64,000 nt of DNA from JAOUEA01 sp963762075 (GCA_963762075.1 CAVXJC010000006.1:434001-498000); one strand, 5' to 3'. Shown: positions 44,413-53,548, counted from the stretch's first letter. Notes: generated from the letters alone by a model not told the origin. Numbers and translations: made by a program.

Positions 44413-45453
44413 CTATCGTACCGTGGCGGTCACGGCCTGAGCGAGATGACAGGCCGCAGGGTGCGACGAGTCGTTGCCGGCGAGCTCGGGATCCACGCTG
44501 CGGCAGGCGCCGTCGACGCCAGCCCCGGCGGCGTCGCCCGATGCGAGCGCAGGACAGCGGGGATGGAACCGGCACCCAACCGGCACCTGCGCCGGGTCGG
44601 GCGGCTCCCCCATGAGCAAGGGTCGTCGCTCCCCTCGTTCGACGGCGTCGGGCACGACGTCGAGCAGCGCCCTGGTGTATGGGTGTCGCGGCCTCAGCAG
44701 AACCTCGCGCGTCGGGCCAACCTCGACGATGCGGCCCAGGTACATCACCGCGACGCGGTCGGCCACGGTCCATGCGAGCCCGAGATCGTGCGTGACGATC
44801 AGGATGCTTATGCTCGCGGTTCGCCGGAGCTCCAGCAGGAGCCGCAGGATCTCGCCGCGCACCGAGGCGTCGAGGTTCGACACCGGCTCGTCGGCGATGA
44901 TCACTCGCGGCTCGAGCGCCAGGGCGCCGGCGATCACGACGCGCTGGCGCTGCCCACCCGACAGCTCGTGGGGGAATTGCAGGAAGAATCGCTTCGCCGG
45001 GCGCAGCCCGGCGCTCGCGAGGGCCGCGGCAACGAGCGTCTCCTCGTCGCCCGGCACTGCGTGGATGCGCAGGCCCTCGGCCACCGCGTCGTACACGGTC
45101 TGGCGGGGGTCGAGCGCGCCCGAGGGATCCTGATAGACCATCTGCACCTGTTTGCGGTACCGCTTGAGGTCTCTGCCGAGCGGCTCCCCATCGAACACGA
45201 TGCGACCGGACTCGGGACGCACGAACCCCATGATCGTGCGCGCCAGCGTCGTCTTGCCACACCCGGACTCCCCTGCGAGCGCAACGATCTCACCCCGACC
45301 GATGTCGAGGTCCACGCCGTCGACGGCGCGCACGACACGACCGCTGCGCCGGCGCAAGCCCCGGCGACCCATCCTGAACGTCACGTGAAGATCTTCGACG
45401 CGCAGCAACCCTGGCGCGTCGCCGGCGATCGTCGTTGCCGTTCCCTCGATCAT
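44413..45453 (-). CDS. ABC transporter ATP-binding protein, DppF/OppF type (second system)
   Basis: 346 residues from the ATG at 45453. Walker A GESGCGKTT, MVYQDPSGALDPRQTV, LSGGQRQR, Walker B VIIADEP, VTHDLGLAW and CRFHPRCP are all present. As in the first system there is an Arg/Gly-rich insertion (GRRGLRRRSGR) before the nucleotide-binding core. Its closest relative in the window is the ATPase at 4846-5922. The start overlaps the stop of the DppD-type partner by 4 nt. The nuoD gene follows 5 nt after its stop, so the whole set reads as one transcript. Confidence 0.92.
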   Translation of the reverse strand: MIEGTATTIAGDAPGLLRVEDLHVTFRMGRRGLRRRSGRVVRAVDGVDLDIGRGEIVALAGESGCGKTTLARTIMGFVRPESGRIVFDGEPLGRDLKRYRKQVQMVYQDPSGALDPRQTVYDAVAEGLRIHAVPGDEETLVAAALASAGLRPAKRFFLQFPHELSGGQRQRVVIAGALALEPRVIIADEPVSNLDASVRGEILRLLLELRRTASISILIVTHDLGLAWTVADRVAVMYLGRIVEVGPTREVLLRPRHPYTRALLDVVPDAVERGERRPLLMGEPPDPAQVPVGCRFHPRCPALASGDAAGAGVDGACRSVDPELAGNDSSHPAACHLAQAVTATVR

Positions 45454-46436
45454 GGAACCGACGCTCCTCCTGCGTGCGCCGGCTCCAGCAGCAGGCACGC
45501 GGCCCGGTGGTCGTGCCCTGCCGGAAACGACGGGGGGTCCACGATCGGGCACCGGTCGAAGGCCTCCGGACAGCGCGGGTGGAACGTGCACCCGGTTGGC
45601 AGGTCACGTGGATCCGGCGGATCACCGTCGAGGCCGGACGGCGACTGAACGAACGACTCGTCGCCGATGCGCGGGAAGGCGCCGGCCAACGCCCGCGTGT
45701 ATGGATGGCCGGGGCGGCTCCAGACCTCGCTCGCGGGTCCCTCCTCCACGATGCGTCCGGCATACATCACCGCCAGTCGGTCGGCGACCTCGACGAGCAC
45801 CGAGAGGTCATGGGTGATGAACAACATCGAGAGCCCGAGGTCGGCTTGCAGCGACGTGAGCAGGCGGAGCACTTGGGCCTGCACCATCACGTCGAGCGCG
45901 GTCGTTGGCTCGTCGGCGATCACGAGCTTCGGGTCGCACGCGAGCGCCATCGCGATCATCACCCTCTGCTTCTGCCCTCCCGAGAACTCGTGGGGGAAAT
46001 CGTCCGCACGGCGTGCGGGAAGGCCAACCATCTCGAGCAGCTCCCCAGCTCGCGCAGCGGCCTGGCGACGCGTCGCGAGCGAATGCGCGAGCATGGCCTC
46101 CTCGATCTGGTCGCCGACCCGGATCACCGGATCGAGGGCGTGCTGAGCCCCCTGGAACACGATCGACGCCTGCGTCCATCGCACCGCCCCCAAATCCCGA
46201 GGCGGCATCGCCAGCACGTCAGCCCCGTCCAACACGATGCTCCCGGACATGCGCGTGCCTCGGGGCAACAACCGCAGCAGACCGAGACCGATCGTGGTCT
46301 TCCCACATCCGGATTCTCCGGCGAGCCCGACCACCTGGCCGCGCTCGATCGAGAACGAGACCCCGCGCACGGCCGGAACCGGCCCTTCCCGGCTCGCATA
46401 CTCGATCTCGAGATCGTGGACCTCAAGCACGCTCAT
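45450..46436 (-). CDS. ABC transporter ATP-binding protein, DppD/OppD type (second system)
   Basis: 328 residues, exactly the length of its paralogue at 3863-4849. Walker A GESGCGKTT, FSGGQKQR (Phe in place of Leu at the signature), Walker B LVIADEP, FITHDLSVLVE and the extension GCTFHPRCP. The ATG at 46436 overlaps the stop of the permease by 4 nt. It pairs with the DppF-type ATPase downstream. Confidence 0.92.
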   Translation of the reverse strand: MSVLEVHDLEIEYASREGPVPAVRGVSFSIERGQVVGLAGESGCGKTTIGLGLLRLLPRGTRMSGSIVLDGADVLAMPPRDLGAVRWTQASIVFQGAQHALDPVIRVGDQIEEAMLAHSLATRRQAAARAGELLEMVGLPARRADDFPHEFSGGQKQRVMIAMALACDPKLVIADEPTTALDVMVQAQVLRLLTSLQADLGLSMLFITHDLSVLVEVADRLAVMYAGRIVEEGPASEVWSRPGHPYTRALAGAFPRIGDESFVQSPSGLDGDPPDPRDLPTGCTFHPRCPEAFDRCPIVDPPSFPAGHDHRAACLLLEPAHAGGASVP

Positions 46437-47398
46437 CGCTCGCGCAACCTCGGGTTCACGATCTCGTCCAGCGCGTGGCCACACATCGTGAAGGCCAGCA
46501 CGACGATCACGATGCACACGCCTGGGGCGCCGATCCACCACCACGCGCCCTGCGTGGTGGCCCCTGCGTCGAACGCCTGCTCGAGCACCGACCCCCATGA
46601 CACACGGAGGGGGTCGCCGAGCCCGATGAACGACAGGGCCGACTCCGCCAGGATCGCGAGCGAGATCGCGAGTATCGCGTTCGCGAAGATCACCGGAAAG
46701 ACGTTCGGCAAGACGTGGCGCGCGATCAACTGACGATCCGGGGCCCCGAGTCCGCGCGCGCGCTCCACGTAGGGTCGCTCGCGCACGGACAAGGTCTGGC
46801 TCCGCACGAGTCTCGCCGTCCACGGCCACGACGTGAGGCCCAGCACCATCACGATGTTCAGCAGCGACGAACCGAGGATCGCCGCGAGGGTCACCGTGAG
46901 CGGGATGAACGGCAACACCAGGAACCAGTCGGTGAACCGCATGAGGAAGGCATCCCACATGCCGCCCTTGTATCCCGCGAGGATGCCGAGTGCCGATCCC
47001 ACCACCATCGCCACGAACGCGGCGAGCAGCCCGATGAGCAGCGATACGCGCGAGCCCCACACGACGAGTGCGAGCACCGATCGGCCGACGTCGTCCGTCC
47101 CGAGCGGGTACTCGGCGGACGGGGCACCGAGGATGGGTCCGTCGACCTTGGTCACGTCGAGCGCCGAGGAGTCGATCAGCACCGGAGCGAACACCGCCAC
47201 GAGCGCGAAGATCACGAGGATGACGAGCCCCGCCATGCCCATGGCACTCCGCCGGTACGTCGCCCACATGCGCCCGGCGGCGATTCGACGGCGCTGCCAC
47301 ACGACCGAACGCGAACGCCGCGCGGTCGACGTGCCTTCGGGCACCGGCGGAGAGCCTCGCAGCGGCGAGGGACGGGCGCCGGTAGCGGGCTCGGCCAT
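46433..47398 (-). CDS. ABC transporter permease, DppC/OppC type (second system)
   Basis: 321 residues from the ATG at 47398. A long cytoplasmic N-terminus precedes RRSAMGMAGLVILVIFAL, then PLGTDDVGRSVLALV and the EAA-loop PYVERARGLGAPDRQL. It resembles the first-system permease at 2934-3866 throughout, including the VDGPI..APSAEYPLGTD segment. It ends in an overlap with the DppD-type ATPase. It starts 5 nt after the DppB-type stop. Confidence 0.9.
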   Translation of the reverse strand: MAEPATGARPSPLRGSPPVPEGTSTARRSRSVVWQRRRIAAGRMWATYRRSAMGMAGLVILVIFALVAVFAPVLIDSSALDVTKVDGPILGAPSAEYPLGTDDVGRSVLALVVWGSRVSLLIGLLAAFVAMVVGSALGILAGYKGGMWDAFLMRFTDWFLVLPFIPLTVTLAAILGSSLLNIVMVLGLTSWPWTARLVRSQTLSVRERPYVERARGLGAPDRQLIARHVLPNVFPVIFANAILAISLAILAESALSFIGLGDPLRVSWGSVLEQAFDAGATTQGAWWWIGAPGVCIVIVVLAFTMCGHALDEIVNPRLRER

Positions 47399-47403
47399 CG
47401 GGG

Positions 47404-48384
47404 TCAGGCCTCCCGCACCCTGGGGTCGAACCAGCTGTACGCGAGGTCGGCGACAAGGTTCGAGACGAGCACTGAGACGCTGAAGAACAGGAACAAGCCC
47501 TGCAATAGCAGGAAGTCCTGCGAGTCGATCGCCTGGATCGTGAGCAGGCCGAGACCCGGATAGCTGAAGACCAGCTCGACCGTGATCGCACCGCCGATCA
47601 CGAACCCGAACGACAACGCGACGAGCGAGATCGTCGGAAGCATGGCGTTCCGCACCGCATGGCGCCACAACACCCGGTCCTCACGAACGCCTTTCGCCCG
47701 GACCGTCGTGATGTACTCCTCGCCCAGCACGTCAAGCAGCGACGAGCGCATCACCAGGTAGTACTCGCCGATGTACGCGAGCGTGAGCGTGAGCGCCGGC
47801 AGGAACATGTGGTTGGCGATGTCGACGATTCGCGCCAAGCCGGACAGATCAGCGCTGGGCGACTCGAACCCACCCGAGGGGAACCACCCGAGCGCCGTCG
47901 AGAACACCACGAGCAGCACCATCGCGAGCCAGAAGTCCGGCATCGAGTAGAACAACATGGAAGAGCCCATCGCGCTCATGTCGAGAGCCTTGCCCCGGTT
48001 CCAGCCGCCACGGATGCCGAGGTACAAGCCGACTGCGATCATCAGAACGGTGGCGATGCCCACGAGCAGCAGCGTCGGCCACAGGAACCGAAGGAACACC
48101 GACGTCACGGATTGGCCGACGTAGATGAACGAGTTCCCGAAGTCCAGCCGCAGGGTGTCGACGATGTAGTCGATGAACTGCGAGGGCAGTGGCTTGTCGA
48201 GCCCGAGCTCGGTGATCAACGCCTGCTGAGCCTGGGGCGAGAGTTGCACGCCTCGCTGGCGCGTGAGCAGCCGAACAGGATCGCTCGGCATGATGCGGAA
48301 CAGGAAGAAGTTCACCGTGAGGATGAACCCCAGCGTGAACAACGCCTGCAACAACTTGCGAGCGATGTAGCGCCAGCCACCCAT
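47404..48384 (-). CDS. ABC transporter permease, DppB/OppB type (second system)
   Basis: 326 residues from the ATG at 48384. FRIMPSDPVRLLTRQRG follows the first helix. SVLRR-like EAA-loop residues are EYITTVRAKGVREDRVLWRHAVRN. The QALI...LGLDKPL segment is the family periplasmic lid. It closely matches the first-system permease at 1931-2932 in motifs and layout. It starts 9 nt after the binding-protein stop. Confidence 0.9.
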   Translation of the reverse strand: MGGWRYIARKLLQALFTLGFILTVNFFLFRIMPSDPVRLLTRQRGVQLSPQAQQALITELGLDKPLPSQFIDYIVDTLRLDFGNSFIYVGQSVTSVFLRFLWPTLLLVGIATVLMIAVGLYLGIRGGWNRGKALDMSAMGSSMLFYSMPDFWLAMVLLVVFSTALGWFPSGGFESPSADLSGLARIVDIANHMFLPALTLTLAYIGEYYLVMRSSLLDVLGEEYITTVRAKGVREDRVLWRHAVRNAMLPTISLVALSFGFVIGGAITVELVFSYPGLGLLTIQAIDSQDFLLLQGLFLFFSVSVLVSNLVADLAYSWFDPRVREA

Positions 48385-48393
48385 CGCAGCGCT

Positions 48394-50178
48394 CTACGCC
48401 GCGTAGTGTTCGCCCTTGCGGCGCCTCAAGAGGACGACCGCGCCGATCCCGAGCGCCACCACGGCGGCCCCGCCGATCCACACCCCGGCGGGCAAGCCGG
48501 TGTCGGCGGCAGCGGCTGCCGGCGCGTTCGCCAGAGGTCGCACGCTGAGCGCGGAGTAGGGGTTACCCCAGAAGACAACTCCGTCCGGCTCGGGCCAGCG
48601 TTCGAACCCCGTCCAGCGATCGGCTCGCCACGCCTCGAAGCCGTTCGGGTACCAGAGCACGATCTCGGGTGTGTCCTCGTAGATCATCTGCTGCATCTCG
48701 TGCACGATCGACTGGCGCTCGGCCTCGTCGAGGGCGGTCTGCTGTTCCAGATAGAGCTTGTCGTACTCGGGGTTCGCGTAGCACGTGTCGCTCCAGTAGC
48801 CGCACTGGTCGCTCGTGAAGCTCGACAGGATGAAGTCGGGGTCCGGGTTCGTGCCCCACGAGTAGACGATCAAGTCCCAATCGAACCCGTACCACTGGTC
48901 GTACAGTTTGCTGTCGGTCATCGACTTGATCGACGTCTGGACCCCGATGTCGCGCAGCCACCCTTGAATGAACGGCGCTGCCTTGATCGCGTCGGGGTCG
49001 GAGCTCGCGAGGAACATGCGCCATTCGAGCGGATCGCCGCCCCCCGGCATCTCTCTGATGCCGTCGCTATCCGTGTCGACGTAGCCGGCCTCGTCGAGCA
49101 ATCGCGTGGCCTCGGCCGGGTCGAATCCGATCTTCACGTCGCTGGGCGGCTCCCAGTGCCAGAAGTCATACAGGGGCACGATCGGAGTGGTGCCCGGCGT
49201 CGCATAGCCACGCATCACCCGGTCCACGAGCGTTTCCTTGTCGATCGCCCAGGCGATCGCTTCTCTGACGACCGGGTCCAACACGGCGGGATGCGCCGTC
49301 GACTTCGGATCGTCGACGATGTTGAACGACATCTGGTGGAATGCCTCGGCGCTCGTTACGGCCGAACCCACGCCCGGCTCATCCACGACCTGCTCGTACA
49401 GGCCTGCCGTGGGGATGTAGGTGCTATCGATCTCGCCCTTGAGCAGCGCCTGCACGACAGACTCGTCGTTGTTGTAGACGCGGAAGACGATCTCGTCGAG
49501 ATGGGGAGCGCCGGCCCAATAATCTTCGCGCGCCTCGACGCGCCAGAACTCGCCCGGCTCCCATTCCACGAGCTCGAACGGTCCGGACACGACAGCGTCC
49601 GGGTAGTTGCGGAACTCCCTGACTTCCTTGACGCTCATCTCGCCCCAGACGTGCTCGGGAAGCGCCAATGCATATCCTGGCAAACCGGGGATCAGCGTCG
49701 GCCGGGTGGTCTTCCACACGAGCGTTCGGTCGTCGGGGGCCTCGAGACTCTCCGTGAAGCGGTAGCTGTCGCTCCACGCGCTCATGTCGTTCTCCATCGT
49801 GAACTCGCCCGCCCACACGAAATCCTGCGCGGTGAGGGGGGTGCCGTCGCTCCACTCGAGACCTTCCCGCAGTGTGAACGTCCATGTGAGCCCGTCCTCG
49901 CTCGTCTCCCAGCTCTCGGCGAGCGACGGCTCGGTCTCGTAGTCCGCTTGTCCCAACTGCAGCAGCGAGTCGTACATCAAGCCGTACAGGAAGGATTCCG
50001 CGGCATCGATCTGCTTGAAGGGATTCGCGGAGTTGAGGTCGTAGGTCACGCCGACCGTGAACGTCACTGGTTCGTCGACCGCCGGCGTCGACGACTGGGC
50101 CTGCGCCGACCCCGCGACCGCCATCGTCACCGTGGCCAGTACCAGCGCCATCGTTGCCTTACTCCGCACTGTCGACAT
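48394..50178 (-). CDS. ABC transporter substrate-binding protein, family 5 (second system), C-terminally anchored
   Basis: 594 residues with a strong GAGGAGG ribosome-binding site before the ATG at 50178. A signal peptide (ATMALVLATVTMAVAGSAQAQ) precedes the mature chain. Family-5 segments such as LREGLEWSDGTPLTAQDFVWA are present, with a DTDSDG loop near the middle. The C-terminus has a transmembrane helix (AGVWIGGAAVVALGIGAVVLL) followed by RRRKGE, the same design as the first-system receptor. It has no lipobox. It heads the seven-gene unit that runs through nuoD. Confidence 0.88.
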   Translation of the reverse strand: MSTVRSKATMALVLATVTMAVAGSAQAQSSTPAVDEPVTFTVGVTYDLNSANPFKQIDAAESFLYGLMYDSLLQLGQADYETEPSLAESWETSEDGLTWTFTLREGLEWSDGTPLTAQDFVWAGEFTMENDMSAWSDSYRFTESLEAPDDRTLVWKTTRPTLIPGLPGYALALPEHVWGEMSVKEVREFRNYPDAVVSGPFELVEWEPGEFWRVEAREDYWAGAPHLDEIVFRVYNNDESVVQALLKGEIDSTYIPTAGLYEQVVDEPGVGSAVTSAEAFHQMSFNIVDDPKSTAHPAVLDPVVREAIAWAIDKETLVDRVMRGYATPGTTPIVPLYDFWHWEPPSDVKIGFDPAEATRLLDEAGYVDTDSDGIREMPGGGDPLEWRMFLASSDPDAIKAAPFIQGWLRDIGVQTSIKSMTDSKLYDQWYGFDWDLIVYSWGTNPDPDFILSSFTSDQCGYWSDTCYANPEYDKLYLEQQTALDEAERQSIVHEMQQMIYEDTPEIVLWYPNGFEAWRADRWTGFERWPEPDGVVFWGNPYSALSVRPLANAPAAAAADTGLPAGVWIGGAAVVALGIGAVVLLRRRKGEHYAA

Positions 50179-50246
50179 CCCTCAGCCTCCTCTATCGATC
50201 CCCAGCAGCGACCAGCGTAAGGGTCGCGCGCATTTGGCGATAGTCA

Positions 50247-50300
50247 GGTCGGAGTGGTCCTTGAACGACCCCCCGATCCCGGGGCACCTACACTCCGACC
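50247..50300 (+). promoter_or_regulatory. Perfect 10-bp inverted repeat abutting the selA start
   Basis: GGTCGGAGTG (50247-50256) and CACTCCGACC (50291-50300), separated by 34 nt, end one base before the selA ATG. Between them lie two smaller inverted repeats, GGTC/GACC around a 7-nt loop and CCCCG/CGGGG around a 4-nt loop, so a transcript would fold as a three-way junction. As DNA, the arms are 44 bp centre to centre, close to four helical turns, and the right arm overlaps the putative -10 box. It may be an operator pair or a structured leader. Confidence 0.55.
50289..50294 (+). promoter_or_regulatory. Putative leaderless promoter -10 of selA
   Basis: TACACT, 7 nt (CCGACCG), then the ATG at 50302. 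No purine-rich ribosome-binding site precedes this ATG. A TTGAAC at 50261 lies 22 bp upstream, too far for a normal -35. Confidence 0.45.
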
Positions 50301-50301
50301 G

Positions 50302-51681
50302 ATGACAGATGTACGCCGGAAGATACCTGCCGTCGACGCGTTGCTGCGCAGCGCTCCGGGCCGACGCGCCGTGGCGTCGGTGGGTCGTCCGCTGCTGAAG
50401 CTCATGTTGGGCGAGGCTATTCAGGAGGTGCGGCAGGCGGCGACCGGTGGCGCCGAACCACCGGACGATGACGAGATCCTCGCTCGCGCCATCGGCCGAG
50501 CGAGCCGCATCGCGACAGGGCTTACCCCCGTGATCAACGCGACCGGCGTGATCCTGCACACGAACCTCGGGCGCGCACCACTGCCGGAGCGGGCGATCCG
50601 CGCCGTCGTCCGCACTGCGCGCGGCTACAGCGATCTGGAGGTCGATCGCGAGACGGGCAAACGAGGCAAGCGCTCGGCGCGCGCCGAGGCGATGTTGCGC
50701 GCCCTCACCGGCGCCGACGACGCCCTCGTCGTGAACAACTGTGCCGCGGCCCTGATGCTCTCGCTCGCCGCGCTCGCGAAGGGGAAACAGGTGCTCGTCT
50801 CGCGTGGAGAGTTGATCGAGATCGGTGGTGAGTTCCGCATCCCCGACATCATGGCCGCCTCCGGAGCCAGGCTGGTCGAGGTCGGCACGACGAACCGCAC
50901 ACGCATCGGCGACTACCGCGCGGCGTTCACCGATCGCGTCGGCGCCGTGCTCAAGGTGCACCCGTCGAACTACCGGGTCGTCGGGTTCACAGCGTCGGCG
51001 ACCGCCGCGGACCTTGCGAGCTTCGCCCGCACGCGCGACGTGCCGTTCATCTACGACGTGGGCTCTGGTCTGCTTCGTCACGGCAACGGCATGCCTCCCG
51101 ACGAGCCATCGGTCGCAGACGCGCTGAGCGACGGCGCAGACCTCGTGACCTTCTCCGGTGACAAGCTGCTCGGGGGCCCTCAAGCAGGCATCGTGCTGGG
51201 GCGGGCGGAACCGATCGGGAAGCTCCGCCGGCATCCGATCGCCCGCGCGGTGCGCGTCGACAAGCTCCAGGCCGCCGCGCTCGAGCAGGTGCTCGTGATG
51301 CATGCATTGGGAGAAACCGACGACGTCCCGGTGCCTCGCATGCTGCGCGAGCCGACCGAGTCGGTGCACCGGCGCGCCCGCCTGCTCTGCGAGACGCTCG
51401 GGGGCGATCTCGAGCGGGCACATGTGCACCGATGCGGATCGGTCGTGGGCGGCGGCTCGATGCCGGGCATCGGTCTTCCCTCGTGGGGCGTGCGCCTGAC
51501 CGTGCCAGACCCGGCAGCGTTCGCCGCGCGGCTTCGAACAGGCAGCCCCAGCGTCTTCTGCAGGGTCGAGCGCGAACACGTGCTGCTCGACCTTCGCACC
51601 GTCGCCGACGATCAGATCCCCGACCTCGCGCGGGCAACCTGGTACGCGATGGAAGGGGACGACCTCATCGACGAGGACTGA
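50302..51681 (+). CDS. selA: L-seryl-tRNA(Sec) selenium transferase
   Basis: 459 residues. SelA converts seryl-tRNA(Sec) to selenocysteyl-tRNA(Sec) with selenophosphate. The N-terminus (RKIPAVDALLRS) and TPVINATGVILHTNLGRAPL, VNNCAAALMLSLAAL, SRGELIEIGGEFRIPDIM and VGTTNRTRIGDYRAAF are strongly conserved. The PLP lysine is K288 in FSGDKLLGGPQAG. I prefer the ATG at 50302; a GTG at 50254 inside the inverted repeat would add 16 residues not seen in the family. It is followed by selB with 1 nt between. tRNA(Sec) and selD are not in this window. Confidence 0.95.
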   Translation: MTDVRRKIPAVDALLRSAPGRRAVASVGRPLLKLMLGEAIQEVRQAATGGAEPPDDDEILARAIGRASRIATGLTPVINATGVILHTNLGRAPLPERAIRAVVRTARGYSDLEVDRETGKRGKRSARAEAMLRALTGADDALVVNNCAAALMLSLAALAKGKQVLVSRGELIEIGGEFRIPDIMAASGARLVEVGTTNRTRIGDYRAAFTDRVGAVLKVHPSNYRVVGFTASATAADLASFARTRDVPFIYDVGSGLLRHGNGMPPDEPSVADALSDGADLVTFSGDKLLGGPQAGIVLGRAEPIGKLRRHPIARAVRVDKLQAAALEQVLVMHALGETDDVPVPRMLREPTESVHRRARLLCETLGGDLERAHVHRCGSVVGGGSMPGIGLPSWGVRLTVPDPAAFAARLRTGSPSVFCRVEREHVLLDLRTVADDQIPDLARATWYAMEGDDLIDED

Positions 51682-51682
51682 G

Positions 51683-53548
51683 GTGGCGAGCGAGCAACAG
51701 GCGGACGAGGGCCGCGCCGCCCATCGGGTGATCGCGACGGCCGGGCACGTCGACCACGGCAAATCCTCGCTCATCGCCCGGCTCACGGGCATCGACCCCG
51801 ATCGGTGGCCCGAGGAGAAGCGCCGCGGCCTCACCATCGACCTCGGCTACGCGTGGTGCGAGCTCCCGGGCGGACGCGAGGTCGGATTCGTCGACGTACC
51901 GGGTCACGAACGGTTCATCCGCAACATGCTCGCAGGGGTCGGCCCGGCTCCGCTGGTATTGCTCGTCGTCGCGGCGGACGAAGGATGGAAGCCGCAGTCC
52001 GAAGAGCACCTCGAGATCCTCGACGTGCTCGGCGTCGCGAACGGCGTGGTGGCGTTGACCAAGCGAGATCTCGTGGACGACGAGACGCTCGCGATCGCCG
52101 AGTACGAGGTCGGCGAACGGCTCGAGGGAACCTCGCTCGCCCACGCCCCGCTCGTCGCTGTCTCGTCGACCACAGGCGAGGGGCTCGACGACCTCCGGAC
52201 CGCATTGGGCACGATGATCGAGCGGGCGGCCCCTCCGCGGCCGGCGGCCGCGAGGCTGTTCGTCGATCGTGTATTCACGATCAAGGGGGCGGGCACGGTG
52301 GCGACCGGCACGCTCACCGGAGGCTGCCTCGCAGTCGGTGATGAGATCGCGGTCGAGCCGGGTGATCGCCGCGCTCGCATCCGCTCGCTCCAGACACATC
52401 GCCGCGTCGAGGAGACCGCTTGTCCTGTGAGCCGCGTCGCAACGAATCTCGTGGGACTCGAGCGAGCAGATCTCGAACGCGGCGACGTGCTCGCTCGCCC
52501 AGGCGCGTGGCGGCCCGCTTCCTCTTTCGACGTGGAGCTTCGTGCAGTGAGGGGCCTCGCGAAGCCGCTCACCTCGCGAGGCGCGTTCAAGGTGTACGCC
52601 GGCTCGGCGGAAGCCGACTCGACCCTCCGCCTGCTCGAAGGGAACCGGCTCGAGCCGGGTGCGATGACGTTCGCGCGGCTCCGCACGTCGCGTCCGCTCT
52701 TGTTGGCCGTGGGCGATCGCGTGGTCATCAGGGAAGCCGGAAGGCGCGAAACGGTCGCCGGCGGGGTGGTGCTCGACCTCGATCCAGCCAAAGCCCGGGG
52801 CGCTCCCGCGCGGCTGGCTACTCGCCTCGGGGCCACTCCCGGAGAGCTGCCCGCGATCCTCCTGCGCGAGCGGGGCGCGGTGCTCGCCGACGACGTTCTG
52901 CCGTTGGTCGGTGCGGCCGCCGATCCCACCGCGATCATCGGCGCCTGGGCGATCGACCCGACGCTGCGATCGGCGCTTGATCGTGCGGTCGTCGCAGCGC
53001 TCGAACAGTTCCACACCCGGGAACCACTGGCGGCCGGGGCGCCGATGGCGGCCGTTCGGGAGGTGGTCCGCAACACTCTGCGCGAGGCGAGCGCCCCGAC
53101 GGCCGTCGGGCTGGTCGACGCCGCCATCGGCGCCACGGTCACGTCGGGCACCACCGAACGGGCCGGCACGTCGCTTCGCCTGGCAAGTCACCGAGTCTCG
53201 TTGGGCGAGGACGACCTCGAGGTGCAGCGACTGCTCACCGAGATCGGAGGAGAACACGAGGCGATGCCTCCCACGATCGACGACCTCGGGCGGGCCGGCG
53301 TGAACCGCAACGTGATCGACGCCGCCGTCGCGAGCGGCATGGTGGTGCGGGTCTCGAAAGACCTCGTCTTCACGCCCGCGTTCGTCGAGCGGGCCGCGTT
53401 CCTCGTGAGGGCGGCAACCGGCGGCATCACCGTGAGCGCCTTCCGCGAGGCACTCGGCACGTCGAGGAAGTTCGCTCTTCCTCTTCTCGAGCACTTCGAC
53501 CGCACGGGCGTGAGTCGCCGCGACGGCGATCTGAGGTTCCCCCGCTGA
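51683..53548 (+). CDS. selB: Selenocysteine-specific elongation factor
   Basis: 621 residues. SelB is the GTPase that brings Sec-tRNA to UGA codons marked by a SECIS element. The G motifs are GHVDHGKS at 21-28, RGLTIDLGYAW, DVPGHERFIRNML near 71 and TKRD. Beta-barrel domains follow (FTIKGAGTVATGTLTGG). The C-terminal half contains the tandem winged helices that bind the mRNA hairpin (EVQRLLTEIG, VSKDLVFTP, VSAFREALGTSRKFALPLLEHFDRTGVSRRDGD). The start is a GTG 1 nt after the selA stop. The pair implies that this organism makes selenoproteins such as formate dehydrogenase, none of which is encoded here. Confidence 0.95.
   Translation: MASEQQADEGRAAHRVIATAGHVDHGKSSLIARLTGIDPDRWPEEKRRGLTIDLGYAWCELPGGREVGFVDVPGHERFIRNMLAGVGPAPLVLLVVAADEGWKPQSEEHLEILDVLGVANGVVALTKRDLVDDETLAIAEYEVGERLEGTSLAHAPLVAVSSTTGEGLDDLRTALGTMIERAAPPRPAAARLFVDRVFTIKGAGTVATGTLTGGCLAVGDEIAVEPGDRRARIRSLQTHRRVEETACPVSRVATNLVGLERADLERGDVLARPGAWRPASSFDVELRAVRGLAKPLTSRGAFKVYAGSAEADSTLRLLEGNRLEPGAMTFARLRTSRPLLLAVGDRVVIREAGRRETVAGGVVLDLDPAKARGAPARLATRLGATPGELPAILLRERGAVLADDVLPLVGAAADPTAIIGAWAIDPTLRSALDRAVVAALEQFHTREPLAAGAPMAAVREVVRNTLREASAPTAVGLVDAAIGATVTSGTTERAGTSLRLASHRVSLGEDDLEVQRLLTEIGGEHEAMPPTIDDLGRAGVNRNVIDAAVASGMVVRVSKDLVFTPAFVERAAFLVRAATGGITVSAFREALGTSRKFALPLLEHFDRTGVSRRDGDLRFPR

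Noticed and set aside
43220..45262. 680-residue open frame suggesting a fused NuoD
   Set aside because: Only the part from the ATG at 44407 has NuoD sequence. The upstream extension is out-of-frame sequence of the ABC ATPase gene, which is clearly coding in its own frame.
50247..50300. tRNA-Sec gene on the minus strand: the reverse complement has a 7-nt loop GTTCAAG with TCA at the anticodon position
   Set aside because: The candidate is only 54 nt, the stem is 4 bp, and D-arm, long variable arm and T-arm are missing. It cannot fold as a tRNA.
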